Source of the DNA: Cyathus striatus
Lineage: Eukaryota > Basidiomycota > Agaricomycetes > Agaricales > Nidulariaceae
Assembly: GCA_025738555.1 (NCBI GenBank)
Contig: JAOVFP010000001.1
Location: forward strand, 6,138,001 to 6,202,000
DNA: 64,000 nucleotides
Direction: 5' to 3'
Part shown: one piece after another, positions 10,628-22,350 of the stretch
Layout: each line of letters opens with the position of its first letter
Position numbering within the stretch: position 1 is the stretch's first letter
Notes under the pieces: generated by a model
Database searches by the model: none
The model's input: only the letters and a program-made list of their open reading frames with translations
Told to the model about the DNA's origin: nothing
Position numbers and translations under genes: made by a program

Positions 10628-12374
10628 AAGGCAAACCAATTACTTCTATAGATGAATCTACCCCAAACCTTATGTGGATTACTGGTAGTCCTGGCTCTGG
10701 AAAATCTGCAATAGCCTCTACTCTGGTTCAAAAATCAAAGGAATTGGAGAGACTAGGTGGCCACCATTTCTTTAAGGGAAATAATAATGCCTTAGATGAT
10801 GCTACTGTAGTTTGGAGAACAATAGCTGCAGATTTGGCATCTAAATTCAAGTATTCCATCTTAAGGGAGAAAATTGCAGAACATCTTGATAACAGCTTCT
10901 CTCTTGGAAGAATTGAATGGCATTTCAAATACCTAATTAAAGATCCACTTACTATTTGGCAAGAGTCTTACTGGATTCCCACCTATATTTATTATTGATG
11001 CACTGGATGAATGTCTATCATCAAAGGAGATTAAGAATGCATTTGAAAGAACATGTTGTGGATGGACAGAACTTCCAAAGCATTACAAACTAGTTTTAAC
11101 TGGAAGAGCAGGTTCAGAACCTAATATTGTCCTAAATAATAAAAAATGTAGAGTTGTCAAACTTGAAACTGACTCAAATCTTGACCCAGAAATAAATGAA
11201 AACATTTATCAGTTTTTGAAGCAGTCTTTTGAGATTCACAAGAATGAGTTACAATTATATTCAATAGAAGATGAATTACAGAAAATGACAAAAAAAGCTG
11301 CAGGGTTATTTATTTGGGCATCCACAGCCATGAAGTACATTGTTACAAATGCTGAGTCAAAAGAATCATCACCAAGAAAAAAGCTTAACCCCAAGAAAAA
11401 AGCTTAACCAAGTCTTATCTAGTGCTGTAGAAAATCCAGTTGACACACTGTATGAGAAAATTCTTCAGACATCTTTTGGAAGATGGGATAATGACAGACT
11501 GGAAATTGTAAGACAGGTGTTGGCAACAATATATATAGCAAAGTCTCCTTTACCCAAAGATGAACTAGAAAACTTTTTAAAATTTGATAATAATGATGAC
11601 CACTTGAAAGAGGAAATTGACAGAGTGCTAAATTTCCCTCAACCAGTTACAGAAATAAGTAATAATAAAATAATGTTTCATCACCTATCATTTGTAGAAT
11701 TTTTGGGAAAAGTTCCTAATGATAAAGAATTCTCAATAAATGATGAAAGACATATAAATAGAATGGCAAAAGCAGTGTTTCAGATTCTGAGCAATAAACT
11801 AAAATTTAACATTTGCAATATTGAATCATCATATACAATGAATGAAGAAATTTCTGATCTACAAATAAGAATATCTCAGCATATACCAATGCATGTCCAA
11901 TACTGCTGTAAATATTGGAATTTGCATTACATTGAAATGATTGAAATGGAAAAGGGTATTTTAAATTGCTCAGAGAAGTTTGATGTATTCATATATTGCA
12001 AATTCCTGTACTGGTTGGAGGTTATGAGTCTCCTAAATGTGATGGAAGAAGTACAGGAAATGCTGAAAAAGACATCTCATTGCATGAAAGTGAGTAATAA
12101 ATACTTCTAACTGAATAAATATCTGATTTTTCACTAGAAAGATTTGAAGGTATTCAAATTTATTGAAGACAGTATGAAATTTGTTGCAAACTTCTATATT
12201 CCCATATCAAAAAACATATCACAAATATATCTGTCAGCACTAGCATTTGCACCAGAAAACTCATTGATTGTAAGGAATTATTCTCCTTTCTATAAAAATA
12301 TAGTGTCCATAAAAAAAGGAAGAGATATAGAGTGGAATACCACATTGCATAATATGTACTACAATAAATCAGCA

Positions 12375-14170
12375 GTTCTGTCTGTGGCCTTCTCTCATGA
12401 TGGAACTCAAGTAGTATTTGGCTCAGCAGATATGATGGTCAGAGTATGGAATGTGGAAAATGGAAAAATTATTCATGAACCATTTGAAGGCCACAGCCAT
12501 TATGTGATATCAGTGGCATTTTCTCCTGATGGAACACATGTTGTGTCTGGCTCACAGGATAAAACTGTCAGAGTATGGAATGTGGAGAGTGGTAGAACCA
12601 TTGCTGGACCATTTCAAGGTCACATTGATAAAGTGACATCAGTTGCATTCTCTCCAAATGGAACACAAGTAGTATCTGGCTCATGGGATAAAACTGTCAG
12701 AGTGTGGAATGTGGAAGGGGGGGAAACCATTGTTAGATTGTTTAAGGGCCACAAGAATTCTGTGGCATCAGTGGCATTCTCCCCAGATGGAACACAAGTG
12801 GTGTCTGGCTCAGATGATCACACTGTCAGAATATGGAATGTGGAGAGTGGAAAAACTATTGCTGAACTGTTTGAAGGTCATAACCATTGGGTGACATCAA
12901 TTGCATTTTCTCTAGATGGGACACAAGTGGTGTGTGGTTCATATAATGGAACTATCCAAATATGGAGTGTTTGGAATGAAGAAACTATTGCTGGACCATT
13001 TGTAGGCCACAGGAATCGAATAACCTCAGTGGCATTCTCTCCAGACAGATCACATGTGGTATCTGGCTCAGATGATAACACTGTCAAAATATGGAATGTA
13101 GAGAGTGGAAAGATTATTGCTGGACCATTTGAAGGCCACAGCAAAAAGGTGACATCAGTGGCATTCTCTCCAGATGGAACATGAGTGATATCTGGTTCAC
13201 GGGATAGAACTATCAGGGTATGGGATGTAGAGAGTGGAAAAACTATTGCTGAACCAATTGAAGGCCACAGTAGTAGTGTGACATCAGTAGCATTCTCTCC
13301 AGATGGAACACAAGTGGTGTCTAGCTCATGGGATAACACTGTCAGAGTATGGAATGTGGAGAGTGGAAAAACCATTTCTGGACCATTTGAGGGTCACAGT
13401 GATGTGGTGCAATCAGTGGCATTTTCTCCAGATGGAACACAAGTTGTATCAGGCTCAAATGATTGCACTATAAGAATTTGGAATGTGAAGAATGGGAAAA
13501 CTATTGCTGGGCCTTTTGAAGGTCATAGCGGTAGGGTAATGTCAGTAGCATTCTCTCCAGATGGAACCCAAGTGGCATCTGGCTCAGATGATAACACTGT
13601 CAAAATATGGAATGTAGAGAGTGGAAAAGCTATTGCTGGACCATTTGAAGACCACAGTCATGGTGTGACATCAGTGGCATTCTCTCCAGATGGAACACAA
13701 GTGGTGTCTGGCTCATTTGATGAAACTATTAGAATATGGAATGTGGAGAGTGGAAAAACTATTGCTGGATCGTTTGAAGGCCACAGCAATTGTGTAACCT
13801 CAGTGGCATTCTCTCCAGATGGAACACAAGTGGTGTCTGGCTCATGGGATCAGACTATCAGAATATGGGAAGTGGAAAGTGGAAAAACCATTGCTGGACC
13901 ATTTGAAGGGCACAGCAATTGTGTACTCTCTGTAGCATTCTCTCCTGATGGAACACAAGTGGTGTCTAGCTCAAATGATAACACCATCAGAATTTGGAAT
14001 GTACAGAGTGAAAAAACCATTGCTGGACCATTTGAAGGCCCTAGTATAAGTGTGACATCAGTATCATTTTCTCCAGATGGAACCAAAGTGGTATTTGGTT
14101 CAGATAATAACACTGTCAGAATATGGAATGCAGAGAGTGGAAAAGCTATTGTTAGACTATTTGAAGGTCA
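12375..14170 (+). repeat. 14 in-frame WD40 repeats of about 129 bp
   Basis: Fourteen units of about 43 residues fit the pattern SVAFSPDGTQVVSGS-x-D-x-TVRVWNVESGKTIAGPFEGH. The number is twice seven, so two seven-blade propellers are likely. Variation concentrates just after GH (SHY, IDK, KNS, NHW, RNR, SKK, SDV, SGR, SHG, SNC) and around SGSxDx. These are the surface positions that are hypervariable in Podospora HET-D/HET-E WD repeats. The unit signature DGTQ marks this gene; NWD2 has DGKQ. Only about four CpG remain in the array. Confidence 0.85.
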
Positions 14171-14699
14171 AGCTGATCTAACTGTTGAATCATTGAATGA
14201 ATCCACTTCCTCAGATCAATATAGCACACTTGATCTACTTGGAGGACATAAAGTGTTCAAGTCTTGTTATAGTGATGGCTGGGTGCAAGATAAGTTACAA
14301 AATATATTATTTTGGGTTCCCACCCACTATAGAAAACAGCTATGCAGTTTTGAAACAATTCAAATATTGCCTGCCTATAGTGTGTGTCAAGTTGATCTAA
14401 CCAATTTTGTATATGGGCCTGAGTGGACACAATGTAAAACTGGCTCACCTGCCATTTCTAAAGATGTTGATATCTCAGTATCTCAGTTGTTTGAATGTTC
14501 TGATATTATGGAAGAAGATAACAAAAACATAAGCTCAGATTCTGTCATTAATAATGAGCAGCAAGGTGACTCAAAACCTTCTAGTACTCCAATGAAAAAA
14601 GAAAAATTCACATATTTTGATGCATCTATTTCTAGCCAATTAGGTGTTTTACTCATAATTACTTTTTTTATTTATGTTATTGTAAAAAATCACCACTGA

Positions 14700-15337
14700 A
14701 TATTGATAATCACTCTATTATGGGATTCTCTGTATTTTAATATGTTCCACAGTTTCATACTAGAAATTCTTGCCTATTAAAATGTCTAGTATCTTATATA
14801 TGTTTCAATATCTAATTCTATTGTAAAATGTGGTACATGTACTACTTTTGTATTGTAGATTATATAAATCAACTTATTTCAGAGATTTGTAATGCAGTAG
14901 TTAATAAAAACATTTACATCAGGTGTGTTGAGGAACATCCAAACACTGTATATTAAAGCTGTTCTATATTAAAACTTTATTTTTATACTTTTACTTTTAA
15001 AACCCTAACTTAGAGCTCAAGATACATTTCCCTAACTTACTATTTTTCAGAAGGTTTTTACCTCTACCTGCTTAGCCCATGGAGTGGAGCTATGGTGGGA
15101 CATATCTATATCTAATTTATTAATTTTTCTTTTTAGCAGTTACAACTTCAATACATGTTTGTTTCTTTTGGTATTTTGTATATGAATGACTTTTTACCCA
15201 TGGTCATAAGGATTCTATAAATATATTTTTAGGCATTTTGGTTCACCTGCTATAATTAATACTTTCTCCCTCTTCTCAATGGAAAAATTCAATTTTGTCA
15301 TTTAATTTGAACTTTTTTCATTTCCATGTTGACATAA
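14700..15337. other. AT-rich intergenic, no gene seen
   Basis: This is the 3' flank of NWD1. No conserved frame, RNA gene or repeat was recognised. TATTAAAG and AATAAAA-like stretches could serve polyadenylation but are too common here to assign. Confidence 0.5.
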
Positions 15338-15339
15338 TA

Positions 15340-15978
15340 GGGGGGGTCACAGTAGCTTGGTTCAGCTGGTTCTCAGCTGGTTCTGACCTCAGTTCTGACT
15401 TTGGTTCTGGGATTTGAAAAGTCTCAGAACCAGCCCAGAACCAGGTTTTATTGTGACCCCCCCATTTGTATTTTTGGTTTTGCATTGGTTCATGTTCTGG
15501 TTCACAGTTTGGGTTCATGACTCCTTCAACCATATTTTAAACACCACTTGTCCCTCCCATAGCTTACTAGTGTTAAACAGCTTAGTGTAGACTCTCATTA
15601 TTATTAGTAGATTAAAATCAATGTCAAACTGTCCTTTCTATTAATATGCTCAGGAGCCTACACTTTGAAACCATTTGTAAATATACTAGTTGGAGAGTAA
15701 GATAGTAAAATATAAGCATTGATTCCAATTTGCATGAGTATGTACTTAATAGATAATGCAGTCAAATGTAGTGTTAATGTAGTATACTTAACTCAATTAC
15801 AAATGTTGTTGTGGGGAGAAGTACAGAACCAAAACCAGAACCAGAACCACCTGCAGACCAACTAAAAAGCTGGTCCACAGATGGATTCTGATTCATGGAT
15901 TTTCTTGGTTTTCCCATGGTTTTGGTGTTTAGAACCAAAGTCTGAACCAAAACCAGAACCAGCCTACCATGACCCCCC
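15340..15978. mobile_element. TA-flanked MITE with GGGGGGTCA termini
   Basis: The ends are inverted repeats: GGGGGGGTCACAGTAGCTTGG on the left and, reversed, GGGGGGTCATGGTAGGCTGG on the right. TA occurs immediately outside both ends (15338-15339 and 15979-15980), as for Tc1/mariner-type elements. The inside carries many copies of GGTTCTGG or its complement. A second inner terminus at about 15463 suggests an older, shorter element of about 124 bp. No coding capacity. Confidence 0.6.
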
Positions 15979-15980
15979 TA

Positions 15981-17655
15981 ATATACTACACAATATGCAT
16001 CAGGTCAATCTGTATAGACTTTACATAATGTTAGTTAAATTTTATCTACATTTGGTAGAATTTAACAATATTCACATATATATATTCATTCACTCAGTTT
16101 AAAGTACTGTAACTATTGTGGAGACAAATATTGGGTTGAAAGTATCCTCTTGACAAAGAAATTGTGCGAGTGGGTGGCACATCTATCCAACCCTTCAGAT
16201 CCTAGTGAGGTCACATGAGAGATGAAGTTGGGGAGTAAGCACAACCTGACATTCTCAAAGTATATGTACAATATTTATGTAGGTAAATAATATGAGGTAG
16301 ATGATGAGTAAACAACAGTGTGTACAGAGTGAGGTAATGGAGATTGAAAACACATTTTTGCCATGCAGGCAGAATGCCTGCTCTACACTATTGTCATAGT
16401 AAGATATGATATACATGCAAAAGAAAACAATGTACCTAATTTTAAAATTCTGTAAGTCTCAATTTTGAGACTCCGGTATCAAATGCATTGAGTAACAGAA
16501 ACAGCAAGGAGGGGCTGAGTTCCCACACTGCCTCTCATAATTAAACCAGGGATTAAATTAAACTATTAAAACACATACTCTGTGTTAGTACTGGTTCAAA
16601 TCCCTTTAAAACAAATAACAAACATCACTTTACCTTTTAAAAACATGATGTTGCATTCTATACACAAGTGCCAAAAGCCCAGATCTAAGACATCTGACAT
16701 GTGACAAAGTCAGGTGAGATGCCAAGTGTGGAGACAGGCAGAAAAATGGACTTTCTAAGACAATAAAAACTGATACACTGAGACACTGAGACACTGAGAC
16801 ATGGGGCATGAGACCAATAAACATCTGAAATACTTGACTTTGAATACTTTGATGCATGAATGAAAATAGCCTAAGTTTAATTTGATCTATTTTTAACTTG
16901 ATCCAAATTTGGATTTGAACATAATTACACCCCTCATACTTACTGAAATCACACCTCAGGATTTGAGTTTTATGAATATATTTGGAATTTCTATTCTAAG
17001 TATTTAAGTAGTACTTAACTCATCACATGACACAACAGGTATAGTCACAATGTTAATAACTTTATAACAGGTAGGCAAATTTAATAGAAAATACTTCAGT
17101 CCAAACATGTTCCATGAGTACTCAAGAATATACCCATTCTCTTGGAAATCTTTAGCAGGTAGCACAATTAATCAAGAATAATATAAGTGCAGGATTTTAA
17201 AAACTATTCAACATCTTCTACAGATCTCAATAGTTCTGTGTAAAAAGAAGACAAAAAGTCATTAAGGCTTGTTCATAATCTTCAACCACTAAACACCATA
17301 GCTATTTAAGACACTGGCATGCCTCCAATAGTTGAGATTTATGCAGAAACATTTAGGGAAAAGTGTTTGAATATATATTGAATTTGATCAATGAGCCATT
17401 ACTGCAGAATCAAAAGACCTTAAAACATTTCAGATGCTGCTAAGCACATTAGACTAATGTCTATCATTTCTACTACAAGATGAAACACCACATGTAGCCA
17501 CACTATTCATTAATAATGTACCTATTAAAGATCTATCCATATGATATGAACTATTTAATGGAGGTTATGAAGTCATTGATGAGAACCCAGGAAGTTGTTG
17601 GTTCATATGGGAACACCTGCAAAATGTCAACAGAGTAATTCCACAAACCAAACAT
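15981..17655. other. AT-rich intergenic with a small 8-bp tandem repeat
   Basis: No gene is supported. At about 16775-16800 there are three copies of ACACTGAG in tandem. CpG is almost absent. Nothing else was recognised. Confidence 0.5.
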
Positions 17656-17663
17656 GTGGGAGG

Positions 17664-18267
17664 TAGTGTTGCTGTCTGCTTGGCTCCAAAGCCACGAGCC
17701 GGTGAGCTGAGCCAAAAATGAGCGGAGCTGAGCAGGTCTCACGAGAGCTGCACTCGGACAGCTCTAGCTCAGCTAGGAGCTGCTCTACGTCGGCTATGAG
17801 CCTGCTAAGCTACAGCTTATGTAATTTCCATTTCTGATTCTGAATCTCATTAAACAAATATCATGTACCACTTAATCTTCTGTTATTTTCATTCATAACT
17901 TCCCTTTTTACATATAGATAAATACTACTAATATTCATGCATGCATAATAGTATTGAGCTTGAGCAAACTCGATGGAAAGAAGATAAAAATGCTACTTCA
18001 CATGCAGATTTAACAGCTTTTCAGACCATTATGTAAAAGGTACACGCTGTGTCAAATTAGCTTCTAAGTGCCTTTTGAATGCCCATTCTCTATTCTGCTG
18101 AGCTACATATTTAGTAACTTGTGGCAAACAGACTGAGCTGTGGCTTAGCCAAAGCTAAGCAGTTAGCTGGAGAAGTGAACCAAACCTAAACAGCTCTGCT
18201 CATGAGCTGAGCTACTGGCAGTACCTGAGCCACAGAAGCTGAGCTAAACTGAGTGGTGGCAACACTA
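17664..18267. mobile_element. hAT MITE with 8-bp target duplication
   Basis: 604 bp. The left end is TAGTGTTGCTGTC and the right end, reversed, is TAGTGTTGCCACCAC. GTGGGAGG flanks both sides (17656-17663 and 18268-18275). An 8-bp duplication and a TAGNGTTG-type terminus define hAT. The interior near both ends is dense in AGCTGAGC or its complement (17695-17825 and 18100-18250), giving subterminal repeat arrays. No coding sequence, so it is non-autonomous. It is locally richer in CpG at the left end than its surroundings. Confidence 0.85.
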
Positions 18268-18275
18268 GTGGGAGG

Positions 18276-19081
18276 CACCTTCTCATCTAAAAAATTACAT
18301 TTTTGCATCCCCTCAACAGTTATTGTAAGCTGCAAGTGTACATAAAAAGGCTGTGTTCTGATGAAATTTACATACAGAAAGTGCTAGAATGGCTATTATG
18401 CAAATCACTCACTGAAGTCAGAGGCTTCCTAGGCATCTGCAGTACTATACATATTCATTAGAAATTATGCAATGCATGCAAACTGCTGGTCACCCTCACC
18501 ATGAAGAACATGAACTTTGAACTTGGCCCAGTACAGCTACAAACTTGAACCCATAAAAACTCTGAAATTATTGGTCAAAAATTGCTCAGCAATAAAGCTT
18601 TAGACTATCTTAGCAGATGAGAAGTCATTCTCACCATAGGGTGAGATGAATAGACATAGAATACTGTACTAATCTGTTGAAATAAATAATGCATCAATGA
18701 CAACAACATTACATTTGGCCTCAAAGCATGCAAGGGGAGAAAGTCAGAGGCAAATGAATAAGTAGATACAGTACATTGTAGACTACTGAAATATATAAAA
18801 CAACCAGTAGCACATTATCAGTGAAATAAATAGTAAAGAGGAATTCACCTCCCTTTTGACTCAATCTTTGTGTGTGCCTACTAAGTTTACTAAGCTATGA
18901 AGTCTATTGGAAGTGTCAACACCTCACCACTATCTGGGTTTAGTCAAGCTAAGTGATCAACTTTCTATTAAATCACTGATTACTCTATTCTAGGGTTATT
19001 GTAGTACATTCTACTAAGTATAGTAACATATCTTAAAGCATATGTGGAGGCAGCATAGAATGATGATAATTGTGACATTTG
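18276..19081. other. AT-rich intergenic, no gene seen
   Basis: No conserved frame, RNA gene or repeat recognised between the hAT MITE and the SINE. Confidence 0.5.
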
Positions 19082-19099
19082 AATAGGTAATATAGTTTT

Positions 19100-19370
19100 T
19101 GGAGCACAATGGCCTAGTGGTTCCATGTGCCTACTTCTAGTCTGATCTCAGGAGACTGAGGGTTCAATTCCCTGCCCCTGCACCCAACCAGCAACACTTT
19201 AGACACTGGTTGGTTTCTGCTGCTACATCTTACTCTTAGGCCTACACAGGTCAGCACTTCATTATATTTAAAATATAACAAACTGGACATGGAATTCAAC
19301 CATGTTGAACAGAAACTATCCTGTGTTAAATCACAAGGTTCCACAAAAAAATAAAATAATAAAATAATAA
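19100..19370 (+). mobile_element. tRNA-derived SINE with poly(TAAAA) tail
   Basis: The head carries RNA polymerase III promoter boxes: A box TGGCCTAGTGG at 19110-19120 and B box GGTTCAATTCC at 19161-19171, spaced as in a tRNA. A tRNA-unrelated body follows, then a tail of ACAAAAAAATAAAATAATAAAA. An imperfect 18-bp duplication flanks it: AATAGGTAATATAGTTTT (19082-19099) and AATAGGTAATATAATTTT (19371-19388). Boxes, A-rich tail and long duplication together are diagnostic of LINE-mobilised SINE insertion. The one-base difference between duplications suggests a fairly recent insertion. Confidence 0.85.
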
Positions 19371-19541
19371 AATAGGTAATATAATTTTACATAATCAAAT
19401 AAATTTATCACTTCTATAAGTGCTTCAAATGCCATACTATCAAGTCCTTTCAGCACTTTGATATATCCTGCATGACACATCAAAAACTTTCATCACTTTC
19501 ACTACTTGAACTAGCAAAATAAAATATTATAGGTCAATTTA

Positions 19542-20423
19542 AAGCACTTTACTGTCCCCCACATATTTATGTGGACTTCACATGGATTCAACATGGAGGG
19601 TAAGTAGATTTTACATGGATTCCATGTGGACTCCACATGAATTTTTCATATAACATCCTAGTACATTCCACATAGACTCCATGTGTAGTGACTGTGGCAA
19701 CTGTAATACTATGTAACTCATAGTATCACAATGTCACATTTGTCACACCTGTTACATATTGTCATGGTATCACAGTCACTACAGTTGCCACAGTGTGGCA
19801 ATTGTCACACTTGTCACACAGTGTTCCAGACCTTGTCAAGCATGACACTGCATCAAGTGTGATGCTGAAGGTTGAGTGTGATGTTGAGTGTCAAGTGGAT
19901 AATGAAGATGACTCTGATGACTGTGACAAATATGATACTATGTGAAAAGTAACTGTGATGACTGCAGTACTGTGAGACACATAATATTGAGATAGTGTGA
20001 CAATTACAACACTATAACAACTGCAATAGTAAGATTGTCACAAATGTAAGATAATGACAGACAAAATTAAATGTGCTAAAATAACTATGACAACTGTCAC
20101 ACTGTGTGACAAATGAGATAATTTATGTAATATATGTGACATATTATATTACATCTGTAATCAACAGTGACAACTGTTACATAAATGTAAACATGGCAAA
20201 ACTAAGCAATGTAACAGCTAATATCAATCTATACATGCAGTGTTATGTGAAATCTATATAATATTCATGTAGACTCCACTAGTCTTTACATAGAGGATAA
20301 TGTAAACTACATGTGGAGTTTACATGAAGATAACATGGACTTAACATGGAGTATATATGGAAATTATGAACTCAATGGGTTGTGTAGAGTCCACATAAAC
20401 TGGTGAGGGAGCATAAATTACTG
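19542..20423. mobile_element. non-autonomous TIR element with TGTGACAACTG-rich core
   Basis: The right end, reversed, starts CAGTAATTTATGCTCCCTCA. The left end, AAGCACTTTACTGTCCCCCA, matches it at 13 of 20 positions, and both continue into TTTATGTGGAC. The same terminus occurs at 24525 and 34795, so this is a family. Subterminal zones repeat CACATGGA/TCCATGTGGA. The middle (19685-20180) is rich in TGTGACAACTGT-like words arranged as imperfect palindromes. No coding frame. Target duplication unclear. Confidence 0.5.
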
Positions 20424-20443
20424 TGATTGGTAATTCCCATATA

Positions 20444-20514
20444 GAGCATTGAGTCTCACCCACCCTCCCCCTCCCCCAATTGAAAATCAGAAAAGTCTAG
20501 GGAAGGAGCATCTT
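20444..20514 (-). pseudogene. tiny CpG-less Ndc1-like fragment
   Basis: GAGCATTGAGTCTCACCCACC, the C-rich run, CAATTGAAAATCAG and GGAGCATCTT match the 3' part of the Ndc1-like genes at 35161-35230 and 56448-56510. Where those have ATCGAG, CTCGCC and AATCGAAA, this has TTGAG, CTCACC and AATTGAAA. Too short to say which copy it came from. Confidence 0.45.
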
Positions 20515-20584
20515 GTTATATCCATGTCCAGATACATCATGCCAATGTTCCCACATGACTGTTGTAAGAGGTTAGAGATGTTTA

Positions 20585-21648
20585 CAACGGGGTGATAGTA
20601 GCTAGATTATGTAATAATAACTACTTACTCCTAAAACAATGTAACGGGGTGGCGAGTTTGGAGGGAATTTTGCAGAAGATCAGTATTAAGGATGCTTCTG
20701 GGCAAAAGGGGGTGGAAGGGGGATGTGTAGGAAGGTTAAGGAATAACTAAGTAGTGGTTAGATAATGTCTCTGGCTATGTACGAGGCAAACACGCAATTC
20801 TCTATGAGTTTTCAGTTTCTTCTTACTAGACTCAAATCAAATTACTAATCAATGATCTCGGAAAATATGCTTTATTTCACTACACTATGTCAAAGTACTT
20901 TATAACGGAAGCTGCGCGGGGGATAGCTTGGGTCTACATGGCAAAACTCATCTACTTTATATACTACTGGAAATATGGTGGCTGATGGTACTGTATAGGT
21001 GCTAGATAGGTACATTCGGGGTACTAGGGATTGTAAACTACATCACTGACAAGGGAAAGCCATATGCTCACAGAGCGTGCTGGACAGGGGGTCATGCATC
21101 TGTCATAGGAGGTTGCACAATGGGGGATATGGCGCCGCACACGTTCCTTCAGTCAGGATGGGATTGGCTATACATGGATGTGCTAAGAATAGCACAATGA
21201 TCTATCAGGGCTCAGGGCTTATTACTTTAATTAAACATGCATCGCTTTGCCGGTTACTCTGAGAGAAGTCAACTGGTTGGCTCAGGGTTCTGGGGTTTGC
21301 TGAAGCATCTAGTGAGGCACTTCGTCGTCACTTGCATCTCTTGGGCAGTGATCGTGTTCCATCACGTGACCTTCGCGTGTCGCTAGACGCATTCTGGCTG
21401 TTATCCACTTAGTTGCTGAGTTTGGCACCACTGCTTTATCTGTCTCTTCTGCATGTAGTACTACCTTAGGCTTTGTCCTATTCACACCCTTGGTAAGTGT
21501 ACTTCTTAGTACTTTTAACTGGCAGCTCAGGTCTCACTCCAATTCTGTAACTAACCCATGTTTGTTACCATTTGGTGAGTACTAATTACATGTATAGAAA
21601 AAGCTAAAATCCACAACTATAGGTAGTGTACGCCCATCAGGTGTCTCA
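20585..21648 (-). mobile_element. solo-LTR-like element M
   Basis: On the minus strand it starts TGAGACACCTGATGGGCG and ends near CCCCGTTG. It shares with the copies at 5782 and 23166 the blocks GGAGTGAGACCTGAGCTGCCA and TATATACTACTGGAAA, and their overall order. Flanks GTTTA (20580-20584) and GTTGA (21649-21653) match at 4 of 5 bases. Length 1064 bp. It keeps many CpG while the surrounding DNA has almost none, which suggests a later arrival or a different subfamily. Confidence 0.55.
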
Positions 21649-21653
21649 GTTGA

Positions 21654-22350
21654 ACATACCCAGTCCATTCTCAGAACATACCTGGAACCCATTGGGTTTT
21701 CTATCAGGTATCTTGGATACATAGTTTCTTTTATGACAACCTCACCACATCATCATTTTATTACTCCTCTCTTCCATTTCTATCTATATATTTCATTATG
21801 GCCTTTGTAGTTTAGTTTCTTATTCTTCATTCTGAACACATCATTTGTGCCCCTACTCCACTTTGCACAGCCTTTATATTCTACCTATCCCTTTGACTTG
21901 CTCTTGGTATCATACTTCTACATTCATACCTAAAGGTTCCTACTTAGTATATATAGTCTTCCAGATGTGCTAGGTAGTCTTCAGTATTCATATAAACCTC
22001 ATACACTTCTTTCTATACTTAAGTTCTGAAACCCACTCCAGGTTTTCCTTCAGGTTTCTCTCCCACTACCTAGTGTAGTGGCAAACCCTCATCTTATACT
22101 CTGGAATGTTTCCTTTGTCTTATATCATCTTGAAATATGAACCATTCCCTGGGGATATCCGGGTGGCACAGCACATAAGCTGAAGCCACAGTTCTTTCCT
22201 GCACTCCTGCTCTACATTTCCATATCTGTACTCACTTTGGGTTTCCATTACAGTTCTTCCATGCCCTCCAGGTGTCTTCACATTGTCTCCCAGTAGGAAG
22301 AGAATCAGTACATAACAGTACTTTATCATATATGGCTTGGAACAAGTTGA
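21654..22350. other. no gene assigned
   Basis: CpG-poor DNA between the LTR and the KDZ transposase fragment. Words such as CCAGG-TTTTC/CAGGTGTCT recur loosely, but no frame or element end could be defined. It may include decayed upstream KDZ coding sequence. Confidence 0.4.

Larger units (their letters stand above)
10344..14699 (+). pseudogene. NACHT-WD40 (NWD) STAND protein 1, lightly damaged
   Basis: A fungal NLR-like signalling NTPase of about 1,425 residues. Exons: 10344-10596, 10628-12089, 12138-14699. Order: an N-terminal motif with SGAQQVNATG and AIGRDQINVYNNN; NACHT with Walker A GSPGSGKS (about 10685) and Walker B FIIDALDEC (about 11000); a helical linker (IMFHHLSFVEFL, HIPMHVQYCCKYW); 14 WD40 repeats (12375-14170); a cap (DGWVQDK...LFWVP); and a C-terminal membrane segment (GVLLIITFFIYVIVK). 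WD40 propellers of this family sense ligands and NACHT oligomerises in non-self responses. Lesions: a 2-bp deletion near 10963 relative to NWD2, a 19-bp tandem duplication at about 11373-11410, and an in-frame TGA at 13182-13184 in WD repeat 7. It is probably a recent pseudogene; sequencing error is a weaker alternative. Confidence 0.85.

Noticed and set aside
19101..19185. Functional tRNA gene
   Set aside because: It has A and B boxes, but sits at the head of a SINE with tail and target duplication; I could not fold a complete cloverleaf with a clear acceptor stem.
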